A stretch of DNA of 64,000 nt. It comes from G965219965 sp965219965. Its GTDB lineage: Bacteria; Pseudomonadota; Alphaproteobacteria; RS24. The notes under the pieces are model-generated. The model did no database searches. It worked only from the letters and a program-made list of their open reading frames with translations, and was not told where the DNA came from. Of the stretch, positions 35,861 through 45,446 are shown in pieces; positions within the stretch are counted from its first letter, which is position 1, and every line of letters begins with the position of its first letter. Where the stretch lies: assembly GCA_965219965.1 (NCBI GenBank), contig OZ244796.1, positions 806,001 through 870,000 of the forward strand, given 5' to 3'. Made by a program: the position numbers and the translations under genes.

Positions 35861-36375
35861 TTATTTTGCTCCCGATAATTATGCACCAGACTGGCCAGCG
35901 TGCCTTTATCAAAGGGGCGTTTATCATAAGCCCCAATCATAAAAGAACCAACGCCATGCGCCACGGGGCGGTCTAAATTATTTTGATAAACAATGGCACG
36001 GGTAAAGCACACCCGCTTTGTCATTCGGTAACATTCGCCGACACAAAACAAATCCTCATCTCTATTGGCGGGGCGCATATAATCTACACGCAAATCAATC
36101 GTAGCCGTAATGCTGTCGGGGTTTGAAACCAATCGGCACGCAAGTCCGGAAGTTTCATCAATCATTGTGGTGATAGCACCGCCGTGCAAAATGCCATATT
36201 TTTTATTGCCGAGCAGTCTGTCCTTTTGCACCATGCCAGAGAAAAATTTATTTTTGCTAAAACCAATATAATAAATCCCCAATGCCTGCCCGAAAGGCGA
36301 ACGACTTTCAAGGCTCACTTCAACCTCAATATCATCGGGCGCAAATGGGTGCGCGGCGGGTTTTGTGTTTGGCAT
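35857..36375 (-). CDS. PaaI-type hotdog thioesterase
   Basis: 172 residues from ATG 36375, behind AAAGGA. The hotdog core has GILHGGAITTMIDETSGLACR and TIDLRVDYMRPA. Paired with a second hotdog protein through an ATGA overlap, so the two may form a heteromeric enzyme; that is inference. Confidence 0.85.
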   Translation of the reverse strand: MPNTKPAAHPFAPDDIEVEVSLESRSPFGQALGIYYIGFSKNKFFSGMVQKDRLLGNKKYGILHGGAITTMIDETSGLACRLVSNPDSITATIDLRVDYMRPANRDEDLFCVGECYRMTKRVCFTRAIVYQNNLDRPVAHGVGSFMIGAYDKRPFDKGTLASLVHNYREQNK

Positions 36376-36508
36376 TTTTTTCCTTTCGGCTCTTTCTGGC
36401 AAAGCCTAGCCGAGGCGGAACGAAATAAAAAGCAAAAAGCCCGCCAACGCGCCTCATTTGACTCCCCTCTCACGGCTAAAATTGCTATGACTCAATAGCG
36501 AGATAATA

Positions 36509-37261
36509 ATGAGCAAAATAATTTTGATAACGGGCGGGGGTAAACGCATTGGCCGCCATATCGCACAGGGACTGGCCAGTGATGGTTGGGGCGTGGCCAT
36601 TCACTACGCCACCGCCAAGACCGAAGCCAAAGCCTTAATGGACGAAATAAACACCGCGGGCGGCACAGCCGCTTGTTTTCAGGCCGATTTGGCCGATGCC
36701 GAAGCGGCTGGCACGCTTGTGACGCAAGTGGTGGCAAAAATGGGTGCGCCGTCAGGGCTTATCAATAATGCCTCTATCTTTGAGCGCGATGACGTCCATA
36801 ATCTCACGGCAAAAAACTGGGACGCGCATCTTAATGTTAATTTACGCGCACCAGCTTTGCTGATGACGGCTTTTGCCCAGCACGCAAAAAAGGGCGGGCA
36901 TATTATTAACATTATTGACCAACGTGTGCACCGCCTCACGCCGGATTTTATCAGCTATACGGTTTCCAAAACAGGTTTATGGACGCTCACGCAAACCTAT
37001 GCTATGGCATTGGCGGCACAAAATATCCGCGTTAATGCCATTGCGCCCGGGCCGACTTTGCCTAATGCGCGGCAAAGCCAAGCGGGTTTTGACCGACAAG
37101 CATCGCTCGTTCCTTTAGGGCATGGCGCGACACCAGATGATATTTTAGACGGTGTGCGTTATATTCTCACCACCCGCGCCATGACGGGTGAGATGATTGC
37201 CCTAGATGGTGGCCAGCATTTAGCATGGCAAACCCCTGATGTGACACAAGTGAAAGAATGA
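36509..37261 (+). CDS. Pteridine reductase-like short-chain dehydrogenase (FolM type)
   Basis: 250 residues, Rossmann SDR. TGGGKRIGRHIA matches the TGxxxRxG cofactor motif of pteridine reductases, NNASIFERD is present, and the usual catalytic Ser is replaced by Asp (IINIIDQRV) ahead of YTVSK, exactly the Asp-Tyr-Lys set of PTR1/FolM. A four-base overlap with folB supports a folate/pterin role, probably dihydromonapterin or dihydrofolate reduction. Confidence 0.82.
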   Translation: MSKIILITGGGKRIGRHIAQGLASDGWGVAIHYATAKTEAKALMDEINTAGGTAACFQADLADAEAAGTLVTQVVAKMGAPSGLINNASIFERDDVHNLTAKNWDAHLNVNLRAPALLMTAFAQHAKKGGHIINIIDQRVHRLTPDFISYTVSKTGLWTLTQTYAMALAAQNIRVNAIAPGPTLPNARQSQAGFDRQASLVPLGHGATPDDILDGVRYILTTRAMTGEMIALDGGQHLAWQTPDVTQVKE

Positions 37262-37662
37262 ATAAAATTTTTACACAAAATATCCATGTGACTGAAGGAC
37301 GGATGCAGGTTTTCATTCGCAATTTAACTTTGCCCGCCTCTATTGGTGTGCATCCGCATGAAAAAACCAAACAACAAAACATTATCCTATCCATTACGCT
37401 CACCCTTGACGCGCAACACCAAACGCATATCAACACGCTCAATGATGCGGTGTGTTATGAAACCATTTGCGAAAAAATCCGTGCTTTGCTCGCGCAGGGG
37501 CATATTGAATTGGTGGAAACGCTGGCTGAAAAAATCGCCGCCTTGTGTCTTGAGGATACCCGCATTGCCAGTATATGGGTGCGGGTGGAAAAACCTGACG
37601 CGCTGGCCGCCGCCGAAAGTGTTGGCGTGGAAATTGAGCGTTTCCAGCCCCAGCCCAAATAA
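37258..37662 (+). CDS. folB: Dihydroneopterin aldolase
   Basis: 134 residues, T-fold enzyme of folate synthesis. Visible: LPASIGVHPHEKTKQQNIILSITL, the VCYETICEKIRAL segment and the catalytic-region ELVETLAEKIAALCL. Translationally coupled (ATGA) to the pteridine reductase-like gene. Confidence 0.88.
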   Translation: MNKIFTQNIHVTEGRMQVFIRNLTLPASIGVHPHEKTKQQNIILSITLTLDAQHQTHINTLNDAVCYETICEKIRALLAQGHIELVETLAEKIAALCLEDTRIASIWVRVEKPDALAAAESVGVEIERFQPQPK

Positions 37663-37978
37663 TACCCCGCATAATGTAAGGTGCAGAAAACAAAGCCTTT
37701 TCCCAAAGAGCAGAGTTAATCACATACCCCTTGCCCTGACCCCATAATTGCACAAATCCCCCTTATCGGCGTGGTATTTATCCCACCTGATTTTATTTCT
37801 CCTATCATATCAAAGGCTTACATAATTGCTTAAAAATTGGGCAAAACGCGCCCGCGCCAATAAAAACAGATACTTGCCGCAAAAACACGGTTTTTCTGCA
37901 CAGGCTTATCCACAGTTTTGGCGGCCATCACCCCCGTCACCTTTTGCTTATTTTCGCTTCTCATCACACCAAATGACA
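37663..37978. other. Gap between folB and uvrC with one DnaA-box sequence
   Basis: No gene is supported here. The region is A+T-rich around 37745-37850 and holds one perfect DnaA box TTATCCACA at 37906-37914 and an imperfect TTATCCCAC near 37786. One box is not enough to call an origin; it could be a DnaA titration or regulatory site for uvrC. Confidence 0.35.
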
Positions 37979-38006
37979 TGCACAAAGTGGCGGGCAAATC
38001 TATACT
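37979..38006 (+). promoter_or_regulatory. Candidate uvrC promoter, possibly giving a leaderless mRNA
   Basis: TGCACA (37979-37984), 16-base spacer, TATACT (38001-38006). The -10 ends only nine bases before the uvrC ATG at 38016 and no Shine-Dalgarno sequence is visible, so transcripts from it would start at or within two or three bases of the start codon. Confidence 0.4.
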
Positions 38007-38015
38007 GGCGACAAG

Positions 38016-39890
38016 ATGACAGACACAAAAGACCATAGCGACACCCCGCCCCTGCACGGCGTGGCTTTAATTAAAGCCAAAGCCAAAACCCTGCCCGCCG
38101 CGTCTGGCGTTTATCGCATGTTGGGCGCAGATGACGCGCCGCTTTATATCGGCAAGGCGCGTAATCTCAAAGCCCGCGTGGCCAGCTATACGCGGCTTAG
38201 CGGTCATTCTAACCGCATTGCCAGCATGATAAATTTAACGCAAAATATGGAATTCATCCGCACCCGCACGGAAGCCGACGCGCTTTTATTGGAAGCCAAT
38301 CTCATTCGCAAATTTCAGCCGCGTTTTAATGTTTTGCTGCGCGATGATAAAAGCCTGCCCTATATTCTCCTCGCCCATGACCATGCTGTGCCGCAACTGA
38401 CCAAACATCGCGGGGCGCAAAAACGCAAAGGCGATTATTTTGGGCCATTTGCTTCTGTGAGCGCGGTGAATAAAACACTCAATACTTTGCAAAAAGCATT
38501 TTTGTTGCGCTCTTGCACGGATAGTTTTTACAATGCCCGCCGCCGCCCATGTATGCTTTATCAAATCAAACGTTGTGCCGCCCCCTGCACGGGGGAAATT
38601 GCGCCCGATGATTACGCTTTGCTGGTCAAACAAGCGCAAAGTTTTTTATCGGGGGCGAATTCGCAAATTCAAGCGGAGCTGGCCGAAGAAATGCAAAAAG
38701 CCAGCGCGGCGGAAAATTATGAATTGGCCGCCCGTTACCGAGACCGCATCCGTGCGCTCACCTATGTGCAATCCAAAACCGATATTTTCGCCCGCACCGT
38801 TGAAGAGGCCGATATTATCACCCTTGCCCAAAAGGGACGGCAAAGCTGTGTGCAGGTTTTCTTTTTCCGCGCTGGCACCAATCTTGGCAATAAGGCCTAT
38901 TTCCCACGGCATGGGGACGACACGCCGCCAGAAGAAGTGCTGGAATCTTTCATTATCCAATTTTATGAAAACCGCCCGCCCTGCCCGCATATTCTTGTCA
39001 GCCATAAAATACCCCAAGCCCGCCTGATAGAAGATGCGCTGGGTTTACGGCTGGGCAAAAAAGTGCGCGTCACCGCCCCGCAGCGCGGTGAAAAGCACGA
39101 ATTGGTAACGCATGGCATAGAAAATGCACAAGAAGCATTGGCGCGGCGGATGAGTGAAAGCGCGGGCCAGCGCAAATTGCTAGAAGCGGTGGGTGCGCTT
39201 TTTGATATGGACGCGCCGCCAGAGCGCATTGAAGTTTTTGACAATAGCCATTTGCACGGCACGCATCAAATTGGCGGTATGATTGTCGCCACCCGTGAAG
39301 GGTTTGTGAAAAATCAATATCGTAAATTTAATATCAAAAATACAAAAATTGCTGGCGATGATTATGGCATGATGCGCGAAGTCTTAACCCGCCGCTATGG
39401 CCGCATGTTGCGCGAAGAAGAAACCGACAGCCCCAATCGGCCAGATTTAATTCTCATTGATGGCGGCAAGGGGCATTTGCAAATTGCCGCGCAAATTATG
39501 GGCGAGTTGGGGCTAGATAATATCCCGCTTATTGGCGTGGCGAAAGGGGTGAACCGCAATGCGGGGCAGGAGAAATTTTTCACCCCGCAAGGCAAGGTCA
39601 TTAAACTGCCTGACAATAGTCCAGTGCTTTATTATCTGCAAAGATTGCGCGATGAGGCGCACCGCTTTGCCATTACAGGCCATCGGGCGGCGCGGCAAAA
39701 GGCGATGCGAAGCAACCCGCTAGATAATGTGCCGGGCATTGGAGCGCGGCGCAAAAAGGCACTCATGCTGCATTTCGGCTCGGCCAAAGCGGTGATGCGG
39801 GCATCACGGGCGGATTTGGAAAAAGTTGACGGCGTGAGTGGAAAAATCGCCCAAGACATATATGATTATTTCAATGACGAATCCCGTTAG
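38016..39890 (+). CDS. uvrC: Excinuclease ABC subunit C
   Basis: 624 residues. N-terminal GIY-YIG nuclease domain (SGVYRML, PLYIGKARNLKARV), UVR motif (NYELAARYRDRIRAL), the RNase-H-like 5' nuclease domain (EVFDNSHLHGTHQIGGMIV, LILIDGGKGHLQ) and a C-terminal helix-hairpin-helix pair (VPGIGARRKKALML, VDGVSGKIAQDIY). Makes both incisions in nucleotide excision repair. pgsA follows by 17 bases. Confidence 0.97.
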   Translation: MTDTKDHSDTPPLHGVALIKAKAKTLPAASGVYRMLGADDAPLYIGKARNLKARVASYTRLSGHSNRIASMINLTQNMEFIRTRTEADALLLEANLIRKFQPRFNVLLRDDKSLPYILLAHDHAVPQLTKHRGAQKRKGDYFGPFASVSAVNKTLNTLQKAFLLRSCTDSFYNARRRPCMLYQIKRCAAPCTGEIAPDDYALLVKQAQSFLSGANSQIQAELAEEMQKASAAENYELAARYRDRIRALTYVQSKTDIFARTVEEADIITLAQKGRQSCVQVFFFRAGTNLGNKAYFPRHGDDTPPEEVLESFIIQFYENRPPCPHILVSHKIPQARLIEDALGLRLGKKVRVTAPQRGEKHELVTHGIENAQEALARRMSESAGQRKLLEAVGALFDMDAPPERIEVFDNSHLHGTHQIGGMIVATREGFVKNQYRKFNIKNTKIAGDDYGMMREVLTRRYGRMLREEETDSPNRPDLILIDGGKGHLQIAAQIMGELGLDNIPLIGVAKGVNRNAGQEKFFTPQGKVIKLPDNSPVLYYLQRLRDEAHRFAITGHRAARQKAMRSNPLDNVPGIGARRKKALMLHFGSAKAVMRASRADLEKVDGVSGKIAQDIYDYFNDESR

Positions 39891-39907
39891 CGAGAAAAGC
39901 AAAACAA

Positions 39908-40465
39908 ATGATGAAAAACATGCCCAATTTATTAACGCTGTCGCGCATCGCGCTCATTGCGGCCATTTATTTAGCTTTGCAGCTTGACGGCGCGCACAGC
40001 TATTGGCTGGCAGTGGGTTTTTACACCCTTGCCGCGCTGAGTGATTTTCTTGATGGCTGGCTGGCACGCAAAATGCACCACATATCGGCTTTTGGCCAAA
40101 TGCTTGACCCGATTGCGGATAAGCTCATGGTCGCCGCCGTACTGGTCATGCTCATTGCCAATTACACTCTTTCGGGCTGGCACATCATTGCCGTGCTGAT
40201 TATTTTATTGCGGGAAATTTTTGTGTCGGGCTTGCGCGAATATCTCACCCAATCAAACATTGAACTGCCCGTATCGCCTATGGCAAAAATAAAAACTGCG
40301 GTGCAAATGATTGCGTTGGGCTTTTTGCTATCGGGGCCAGCGGGTGTGGCAGTGCTGGCTCAGGCGCATTTAATTGGGCTGGCTTTGCTTTGGCTCGCCG
40401 CCGTTTTGACGCTCTATACCGGCTATGATTATCTCCGCATAGGGTTGAAGCACGCCAAATGGTAA
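39908..40465 (+). CDS. pgsA: CDP-diacylglycerol-glycerol-3-phosphate 3-phosphatidyltransferase
   Basis: 185 residues, polytopic membrane enzyme of phosphatidylglycerol synthesis. The CDP-alcohol phosphotransferase signature D-G-x2-A-R-x8-G-x3-D-x3-D is present as FLDGWLARKMHHISAFGQ then MLDPIADK. uvrC-pgsA adjacency is common in Proteobacteria. Confidence 0.94.
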   Translation: MMKNMPNLLTLSRIALIAAIYLALQLDGAHSYWLAVGFYTLAALSDFLDGWLARKMHHISAFGQMLDPIADKLMVAAVLVMLIANYTLSGWHIIAVLIILLREIFVSGLREYLTQSNIELPVSPMAKIKTAVQMIALGFLLSGPAGVAVLAQAHLIGLALLWLAAVLTLYTGYDYLRIGLKHAKW

Positions 40466-40475
40466 CAAGCCAAAA

Positions 40476-41348
40476 TCACCCCTGCCCACGCACCAGCGCG
40501 TCATAATCGGCCATTAGCCCAAGACTCACATCGGCGGGCGTAAATTTATCCGCGCCAATTTCAGAAACAGGCGTTACCTCTGCCGCCGTGCCAGTGATAA
40601 AACATTCATCAAAATCGCTTAGCTCTTCAGGCATAATGGCGCGTTCTACAATTTTGATATTGCGGGCGCGGGCTAAATCAATCACCGTGCGCCGCGTAAT
40701 GCCATCTAAAAAACAATCAGGCGTGGGCGTATGGATTTCACCCTTTTTAACAAAAAACATATTCGCGCCCGTTGTTTCGGCGACCCGCCCGCGCCAATCC
40801 AGCATCATGGCGTCCGTATAACCTTTGGCTTCGGCTTCATGTTTAGACAAGGTGCAAATCATATATAAGCCCGCCGCTTTGGCGTGGCATGGAATGGTTT
40901 CTGGCGATGGGCGGCGATAGCGGGCAATATCCAGCCTTATCCCCTTTGCGCGGTCTTCGGGGGCAAAATAAGACGGCCACTCCCATGCGGCAATGGCGAC
41001 ATGTATCGGCGTGGTTTGTGCCGACACGCCCATTTCTTCACCGCGCCATGCGACGGGGCGCATATAAGCATCGGTTAATTTATTAAGCTGCAAAACCTCG
41101 CGGCACGCCTGATTGATTGCATCTGCCGTATAGGGCAAATCAAAACCCAATTCCTTGCCTGAAAAAATCAGCCGTTCAGTATGCTCTTCCAATTTGAAAA
41201 TCTGGCCATTATAGGCGCGTTGGCCTTCAAACACGCAAGACGCATAATGCAGCCCATGGGTGAGGATATGCACACGCGCATCTTGAAAGGCCACTATCTT
41301 GCCATCCATCCAGATAAAGCCGTCTAATTGGTCAATTTGAACGCTCAT
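40476..41348 (-). CDS. ilvE: Branched-chain amino acid aminotransferase
   Basis: 290 residues, fold-type IV PLP enzyme. The PLP lysine is in IPCHAKAAGLYM; other motifs are YASCVFEGQRAYNG, VAETTGANMFFV, DCFLDGITRRTVIDLA and FITGTAAEVTPV. Final step of Leu, Ile and Val synthesis. Divergent from the MarR/OmpR/EnvZ genes, an arrangement common in alphaproteobacteria. Confidence 0.95.
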   Translation of the reverse strand: MSVQIDQLDGFIWMDGKIVAFQDARVHILTHGLHYASCVFEGQRAYNGQIFKLEEHTERLIFSGKELGFDLPYTADAINQACREVLQLNKLTDAYMRPVAWRGEEMGVSAQTTPIHVAIAAWEWPSYFAPEDRAKGIRLDIARYRRPSPETIPCHAKAAGLYMICTLSKHEAEAKGYTDAMMLDWRGRVAETTGANMFFVKKGEIHTPTPDCFLDGITRRTVIDLARARNIKIVERAIMPEELSDFDECFITGTAAEVTPVSEIGADKFTPADVSLGLMADYDALVRGQG

Positions 41349-41475
41349 CCATGCCTCAATTCGGGTAAATTGTGCTACACTATTGCCGATATTCGGGCTT
41401 TATGCCTAGCAGTCTAGACAAATTAAGTCAATAATGCTGACATATTTACGCTGACAATTCTAGCGGGGCGGTAAA

Positions 41476-42030
41476 GTGAAAAAGGTAAAAGAAAAAGCAC
41501 AGGCAAAAACAGCGCGGCAAAATGGGAAAAAAACGCCCATTCCGCCATCTCAGCTTAATGTGGCCGCGCTGAATGATGAGCAAGCCCTGCTGACCAGCGC
41601 GGTGGAATTGCTGTTTTTTGCTTACCGCGATTTTATCGCTGACCCGGATACAATATTGAAACCGCAAAATCTTGGCCGCGCCCATCACCGCGCTTTGCAT
41701 TTTATCGGGCGCATGCCTGGCATTTCTGTCACTGAATTGCTTGGCGTTTTGGGTGTGACCAAGCAAAGTTTGGGGCGGATTTTGCATGAGCTAATTGAAG
41801 ACGGCCATGTTGTGCAATCCATTTGCACAGATGACCGCCGCAGGCGGCTTTTGACTCTTACCCGCAAAGGCAATCGCCTGCTATCGGCACTGCTCACCCC
41901 GCAGCATGAACGTTTTACCCATGCGCTGAATATGTCGGACGCAAAAACATTTGAAGCGTGGAAAATTTTTACCTCTCATCTCATCAATCCCGAATATCGT
42001 GACAAGATATTGGACAGGGTGAAGCCATGA
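41476..42030 (+). CDS. MarR-family regulator (PetP-like)
   Basis: 184 residues from a GTG at 41476. A basic N-terminal tail of about 25 residues precedes a winged helix (GRAHHRALHFIGRMPGISVTELLGVL, GVTKQSLGRILHELIEDGHV, DDRRRRLLTLT). ATGA overlap with the response regulator gene. Gene order ilvE / MarR / OmpR-type regulator corresponds to petP-petR in Rhodobacter. The 41349-41475 gap upstream has a repeated GCTGACA pair (near 41437 and 41451) that could be an operator. Confidence 0.85.
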   Translation: MKKVKEKAQAKTARQNGKKTPIPPSQLNVAALNDEQALLTSAVELLFFAYRDFIADPDTILKPQNLGRAHHRALHFIGRMPGISVTELLGVLGVTKQSLGRILHELIEDGHVVQSICTDDRRRRLLTLTRKGNRLLSALLTPQHERFTHALNMSDAKTFEAWKIFTSHLINPEYRDKILDRVKP

Positions 42031-42731
42031 ACGCACTGGACGAAGCCACGGCGCATATTCTTATTGTTGATGATGACCGCCGCATCCGTCAGCTTTTGCA
42101 GAAATTTCTTTCTGAAAATGGCTATCGCACCAGCATGGCGGGTGATGCGCGTGAGGCGCGGGAGAAGTTGAAAAATTTGGTTTTTGACCTGATTGTGTTG
42201 GACGTGATGATGCCTGGCGAAACGGGTTTGGATTTAACCAAAGATTTGCGCGGCCATAATGATGGTGTGCCAATCCTTCTGCTCACGGCTTTGGCCGAAG
42301 TTGACCAGCGCATTGAGGGGCTACAAACGGGTGCGGATGATTATTTGCCCAAACCTTTTGAGCCGCAGGAATTGCTATTGCGGATTAGAAATATCTTGCG
42401 CCGTCAGGCGGCCATGCCAGAAACAGGCATTGAGCCGCCCGAAGAGGTGTGTTTTGGGCCGTTCAAATTTATCCTAGAGCGTGGCGAGCTAACCCGTGAG
42501 GGCGAGCGTATCCCTCTCACCACGCGGGAAAATGAATTATTGTGCTATTTTGCCACCCATGGCGGCAAAATTGTGCATCGTGATGATTTAACGCAAGGCC
42601 AAGAAAATATCTCAGAACGCGCTATTGATGTGCAAATAAACCGACTGCGCCGTAAAATAGAATCTGACCCGCGCAATCCGATTTATTTGCAAACGGTGCG
42701 CGGGGCTGGTTACATTCTACGCACGGATTAG
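42027..42731 (+). CDS. OmpR/PhoB-type response regulator (PetR/CenR-like)
   Basis: 234 residues. Receiver domain with acidic pair DDDRR, phospho-acceptor Asp in LIVLDVMMPGETG and the conserved Lys in DYLPKPFEP. C-terminal winged helix ends RRKIESDPRNPIYLQTVRGAGYIL. Coupled to the MarR gene and followed after nine bases by the sensor kinase gene. CenR in alphaproteobacteria controls envelope functions; assignment by synteny is inference. Confidence 0.93.
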   Translation: MNALDEATAHILIVDDDRRIRQLLQKFLSENGYRTSMAGDAREAREKLKNLVFDLIVLDVMMPGETGLDLTKDLRGHNDGVPILLLTALAEVDQRIEGLQTGADDYLPKPFEPQELLLRIRNILRRQAAMPETGIEPPEEVCFGPFKFILERGELTREGERIPLTTRENELLCYFATHGGKIVHRDDLTQGQENISERAIDVQINRLRRKIESDPRNPIYLQTVRGAGYILRTD

Positions 42732-42740
42732 GAGATTTTG

Positions 42741-44090
42741 ATGCGGGCGCGGCGATTTCATTTTAATTTTTTTGGTTTTTTGAAAAACTATTTGCCGACG
42801 GGGCTTTACCCACGTTCGTTGCTCATTATCATCACGCCGGTTGTGGTGGTGCAAATTGTGGCAGGTTTTGTTTTTCTTGAACGCCATTGGAATAGTGTGA
42901 CGGTCAAGCTCACCTCTACCCTTGTTGGTGATTTGGCCATGCTGATTGATATGCGTATGAGTGATATTGGCGCGGATGAAAATGAACTTGTCCGTCTGGC
43001 CGATGAAAGTTTCCATATTAGCATTGCTTTTCTGCCCGGCGAAACTTTGCCTGAAAAAATGCCCGCGCCCTTTTTACGCTTGCTGGATACATCTTTGACC
43101 AATGAAATCACCGCGCAAATTAACCGCCCGCATTGGGTGGATACGGTCACGATGGATAATTATGTGGATGTTCGCGTGCAGCTGCCCGGCGAAATTATCC
43201 GCGCTTTGGTTTTGCGCGATAAAGTCTATGCCACCAATTCGCATATTTTTATTGTTTGGATGTCGGGAACTTCGCTTTTACTGCTCACCGTTTCCATTAT
43301 ATTTTTACGCAACCAAATTCGCCCGATTGAAAATCTGGCCGAAGCGGCGGAGCGTTTTGGCATTGGCCAAAATGTGCCAGACTTCCAGCCTGCAGGCGCG
43401 TCAGAGGTGCGCCGTGCCAGCTCGGCTTTCATGCAAATGCGCGACCGGATTCAAGCCCATATTGAACAGCGCACCACCATGCTGGCGGGGGTGAGCCATG
43501 ATTTACGCACGCCCTTGACGCGGTTGAAACTTCAGCTGGCCATGTTGCAACGCACGCCCGAAGTGGAAGAATTGGAATCCGATATTGTGGAAATGGAAAA
43601 TATGCTTGACGATTATTTATCTTTCGCTAAGGGCTATCAAGGTGAAGACACATCTAACATTGCGTTGAAAAATCTTTTAGAAGAAATCACTGCCAATGCT
43701 AAATTTAGAAAGCCCGATATAAAAATTTATATGGCTGTGCCAGAAAATTGTCATATTGCCGCGAAAAGGCGGGCGGTGAAAAGATGTATTACCAATTTGG
43801 TTAATAATGCGTGCAATCATGGTACGGAAGTTCACGTCACCGCTTTGGAAGGTGACAATCTCGTCACCATTAGTATTTCTGATAATGGGCCGGGGATTCC
43901 GGCGGAAAATCGTGAAGATGTGTTCCGCCCCTTTTTCCGCCTTGATGATGCGCGGAATATGGAAACGGGCGGCACGGGTTTGGGGCTGGCCATTGCGCGT
44001 GACATTGCCCGCAGTCATGGCGGTGATATTCAATTAAGCGAAAGCATGCAGGGCGGTTTGCGTGCCGACATCACCCTGCCCGTCCATTAA
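42741..44090 (+). CDS. EnvZ-type sensor histidine kinase (CenK-like)
   Basis: 449 residues, start at ATG 42741 behind AGGAG. Two membrane spans (about 27-47 and 169-190) enclose a periplasmic domain of about 120 residues, then HAMP (RNQIRPIENLAEAAERFG), the H-box AGVSHDLRTPLTRLKLQLA, N-box NLVNNACNHG, G1 DNGPGIP and G2 GGTGLGLAIA. The phospho-donor to the adjacent response regulator. Ends four bases before the convergent proC stop. Confidence 0.94.
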   Translation: MRARRFHFNFFGFLKNYLPTGLYPRSLLIIITPVVVVQIVAGFVFLERHWNSVTVKLTSTLVGDLAMLIDMRMSDIGADENELVRLADESFHISIAFLPGETLPEKMPAPFLRLLDTSLTNEITAQINRPHWVDTVTMDNYVDVRVQLPGEIIRALVLRDKVYATNSHIFIVWMSGTSLLLLTVSIIFLRNQIRPIENLAEAAERFGIGQNVPDFQPAGASEVRRASSAFMQMRDRIQAHIEQRTTMLAGVSHDLRTPLTRLKLQLAMLQRTPEVEELESDIVEMENMLDDYLSFAKGYQGEDTSNIALKNLLEEITANAKFRKPDIKIYMAVPENCHIAAKRRAVKRCITNLVNNACNHGTEVHVTALEGDNLVTISISDNGPGIPAENREDVFRPFFRLDDARNMETGGTGLGLAIARDIARSHGGDIQLSESMQGGLRADITLPVH

Positions 44091-44094
44091 CCCG

Positions 44095-44922
44095 TTAATC
44101 TGACTTTTCCGACTCCGCCGCCAATTCTGCCGAACGTTGCGCCGCCGCTTCGCTGGCTTTGTGCATTAAAGCCCGCAAGCCTTTCGGGTCGGCTAAAATT
44201 TCCAAAGCCGCCGCCGTGGTGCCATTGGGCGAGGTGACATTCTCACGCAAAGTCTGGGCCGATTGGGGCAGATGGTCAAGCATCGCGCCTGCGCCCGCCA
44301 CTGTGGCACGGGCTAAATCCGCCGCCACTTCTTCGACCAGCCCCAGCGCGACCCCCGCCGCGCTCATGCTTTCAACCAGATGGAAAACATAAGCTGGACC
44401 TGAGCCAGAAATGGCGGTGGCGGCGTCCATCAGGTTTTCATCATCCAGCCATACGGTTTTGCCGACAGCCTGCATCAGTCCTTCGCCCATTTCCCTATGC
44501 GCTGATGACACGCTCGCGCCCGCGCATAAAACGCTCATGCCATGGCCAATACTGGCAGGCGTGTTGGGCATAACGCGAATAACCGCCCGCCCGTCGGCTA
44601 AATTTTCCAGCGTGGTCAGCCTTGTGCCAGCCAGAATAGATAAAACCAAACCATCACGCGGCAAATGTTTGGCCAAAGCGGGCAGCACTTCCGCCGCCAT
44701 TTGTGGTTTCACCGCCAGCACGCTGGCCAGCGGGGTGGCTTTGGCAATTTCATCTATGGGCGGGTTAAGGCGCACATTGAGCTTTTGCAATTCTGGCGAT
44801 GGGCGCGGCTCTAGCACGATAAGGGCATCTTTATCTAGCCCGCCTGCCAGCCAGCCTCTCAGCAGACTCATGCCCATTTGTCCGCCACCCGCTAACAGCA
44901 AAGACCCATCAAATTTGACCAT
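44095..44922 (-). CDS. proC: Pyrroline-5-carboxylate reductase
   Basis: 275 residues from ATG 44922 (MVKFDGSLLLAGGGQMG). NAD(P)-binding Rossmann motif, VMPNTPASIGHGM, and the C-terminal GSGPAYVFHLVESM and NVTSPNGTTAAALEIL signatures are present. Last step of proline synthesis. Four bases after ybjN on the same strand, a conserved alphaproteobacterial pairing. Confidence 0.94.
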   Translation of the reverse strand: MVKFDGSLLLAGGGQMGMSLLRGWLAGGLDKDALIVLEPRPSPELQKLNVRLNPPIDEIAKATPLASVLAVKPQMAAEVLPALAKHLPRDGLVLSILAGTRLTTLENLADGRAVIRVMPNTPASIGHGMSVLCAGASVSSAHREMGEGLMQAVGKTVWLDDENLMDAATAISGSGPAYVFHLVESMSAAGVALGLVEEVAADLARATVAGAGAMLDHLPQSAQTLRENVTSPNGTTAAALEILADPKGLRALMHKASEAAAQRSAELAAESEKSD

Positions 44923-44926
44923 TGGT

Positions 44927-45427
44927 TTAGGCTTCGCCCTTGGTTTCAAACATGCACGCTTCTAGAGCGTCACGCGCCACATGCCCCGCCCAAATCACAT
45001 ATTGGAAAGCGGGGAAAAACCGTTCGCAATTTTCAATCGCATTATTGAGCAAATCACAGCATTGGTTTTCGCTCAAACCTTCGCCCGAAACCATCATTGT
45101 GTTGCGAAATAAAATCGCCCCATCGTTGGACCACATATCAAAATGGCCGAGCCATAATTGTTCATTCACAAGGGCGAGCAATTCGTGAATTTCCGCCCGC
45201 TTCTTTTTGGGAATCCGCACATCAAGCACGCACGCAATATGTAGCCCGCCTAAATCAGGCCGCCAGCTTATGGCAATATGAAAATCGCAATGCCGCCCGC
45301 TTACGCAAAGATTCATGTCATCTTCGGTGCCGCGCTCAAATGGCCATTCCTTGTGGCTGGCCAGCGTTTCAATCACATCAATGGGATGCTCGGCAACGGG
45401 GTTATTTTGAATTTGGCTTAGGCTCAT
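44927..45427 (-). CDS. YbjN domain protein
   Basis: 166 residues. Matches the YbjN family through the RGTEDDMNLCVSGRHCDFHIAI strand pair, LALVNEQLWLGHFDMW and ECCDLLNNAIENCERFFPAFQ-like helix. The fold resembles type III secretion chaperones; function in alphaproteobacteria is not settled. GGGAGCGAG precedes the ATG, immediately after a structured leader. Confidence 0.88.
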   Translation of the reverse strand: MSLSQIQNNPVAEHPIDVIETLASHKEWPFERGTEDDMNLCVSGRHCDFHIAISWRPDLGGLHIACVLDVRIPKKKRAEIHELLALVNEQLWLGHFDMWSNDGAILFRNTMMVSGEGLSENQCCDLLNNAIENCERFFPAFQYVIWAGHVARDALEACMFETKGEA

Positions 45428-45446
45428 AATTTGCTCGCTCCCATGC

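Noticed and set aside
37745..37914. Possible replication origin near uvrC
   Set aside because: One perfect DnaA box plus an A+T-rich stretch is not enough; no box cluster and no dnaA, parAB, hemE or similar origin neighbours.
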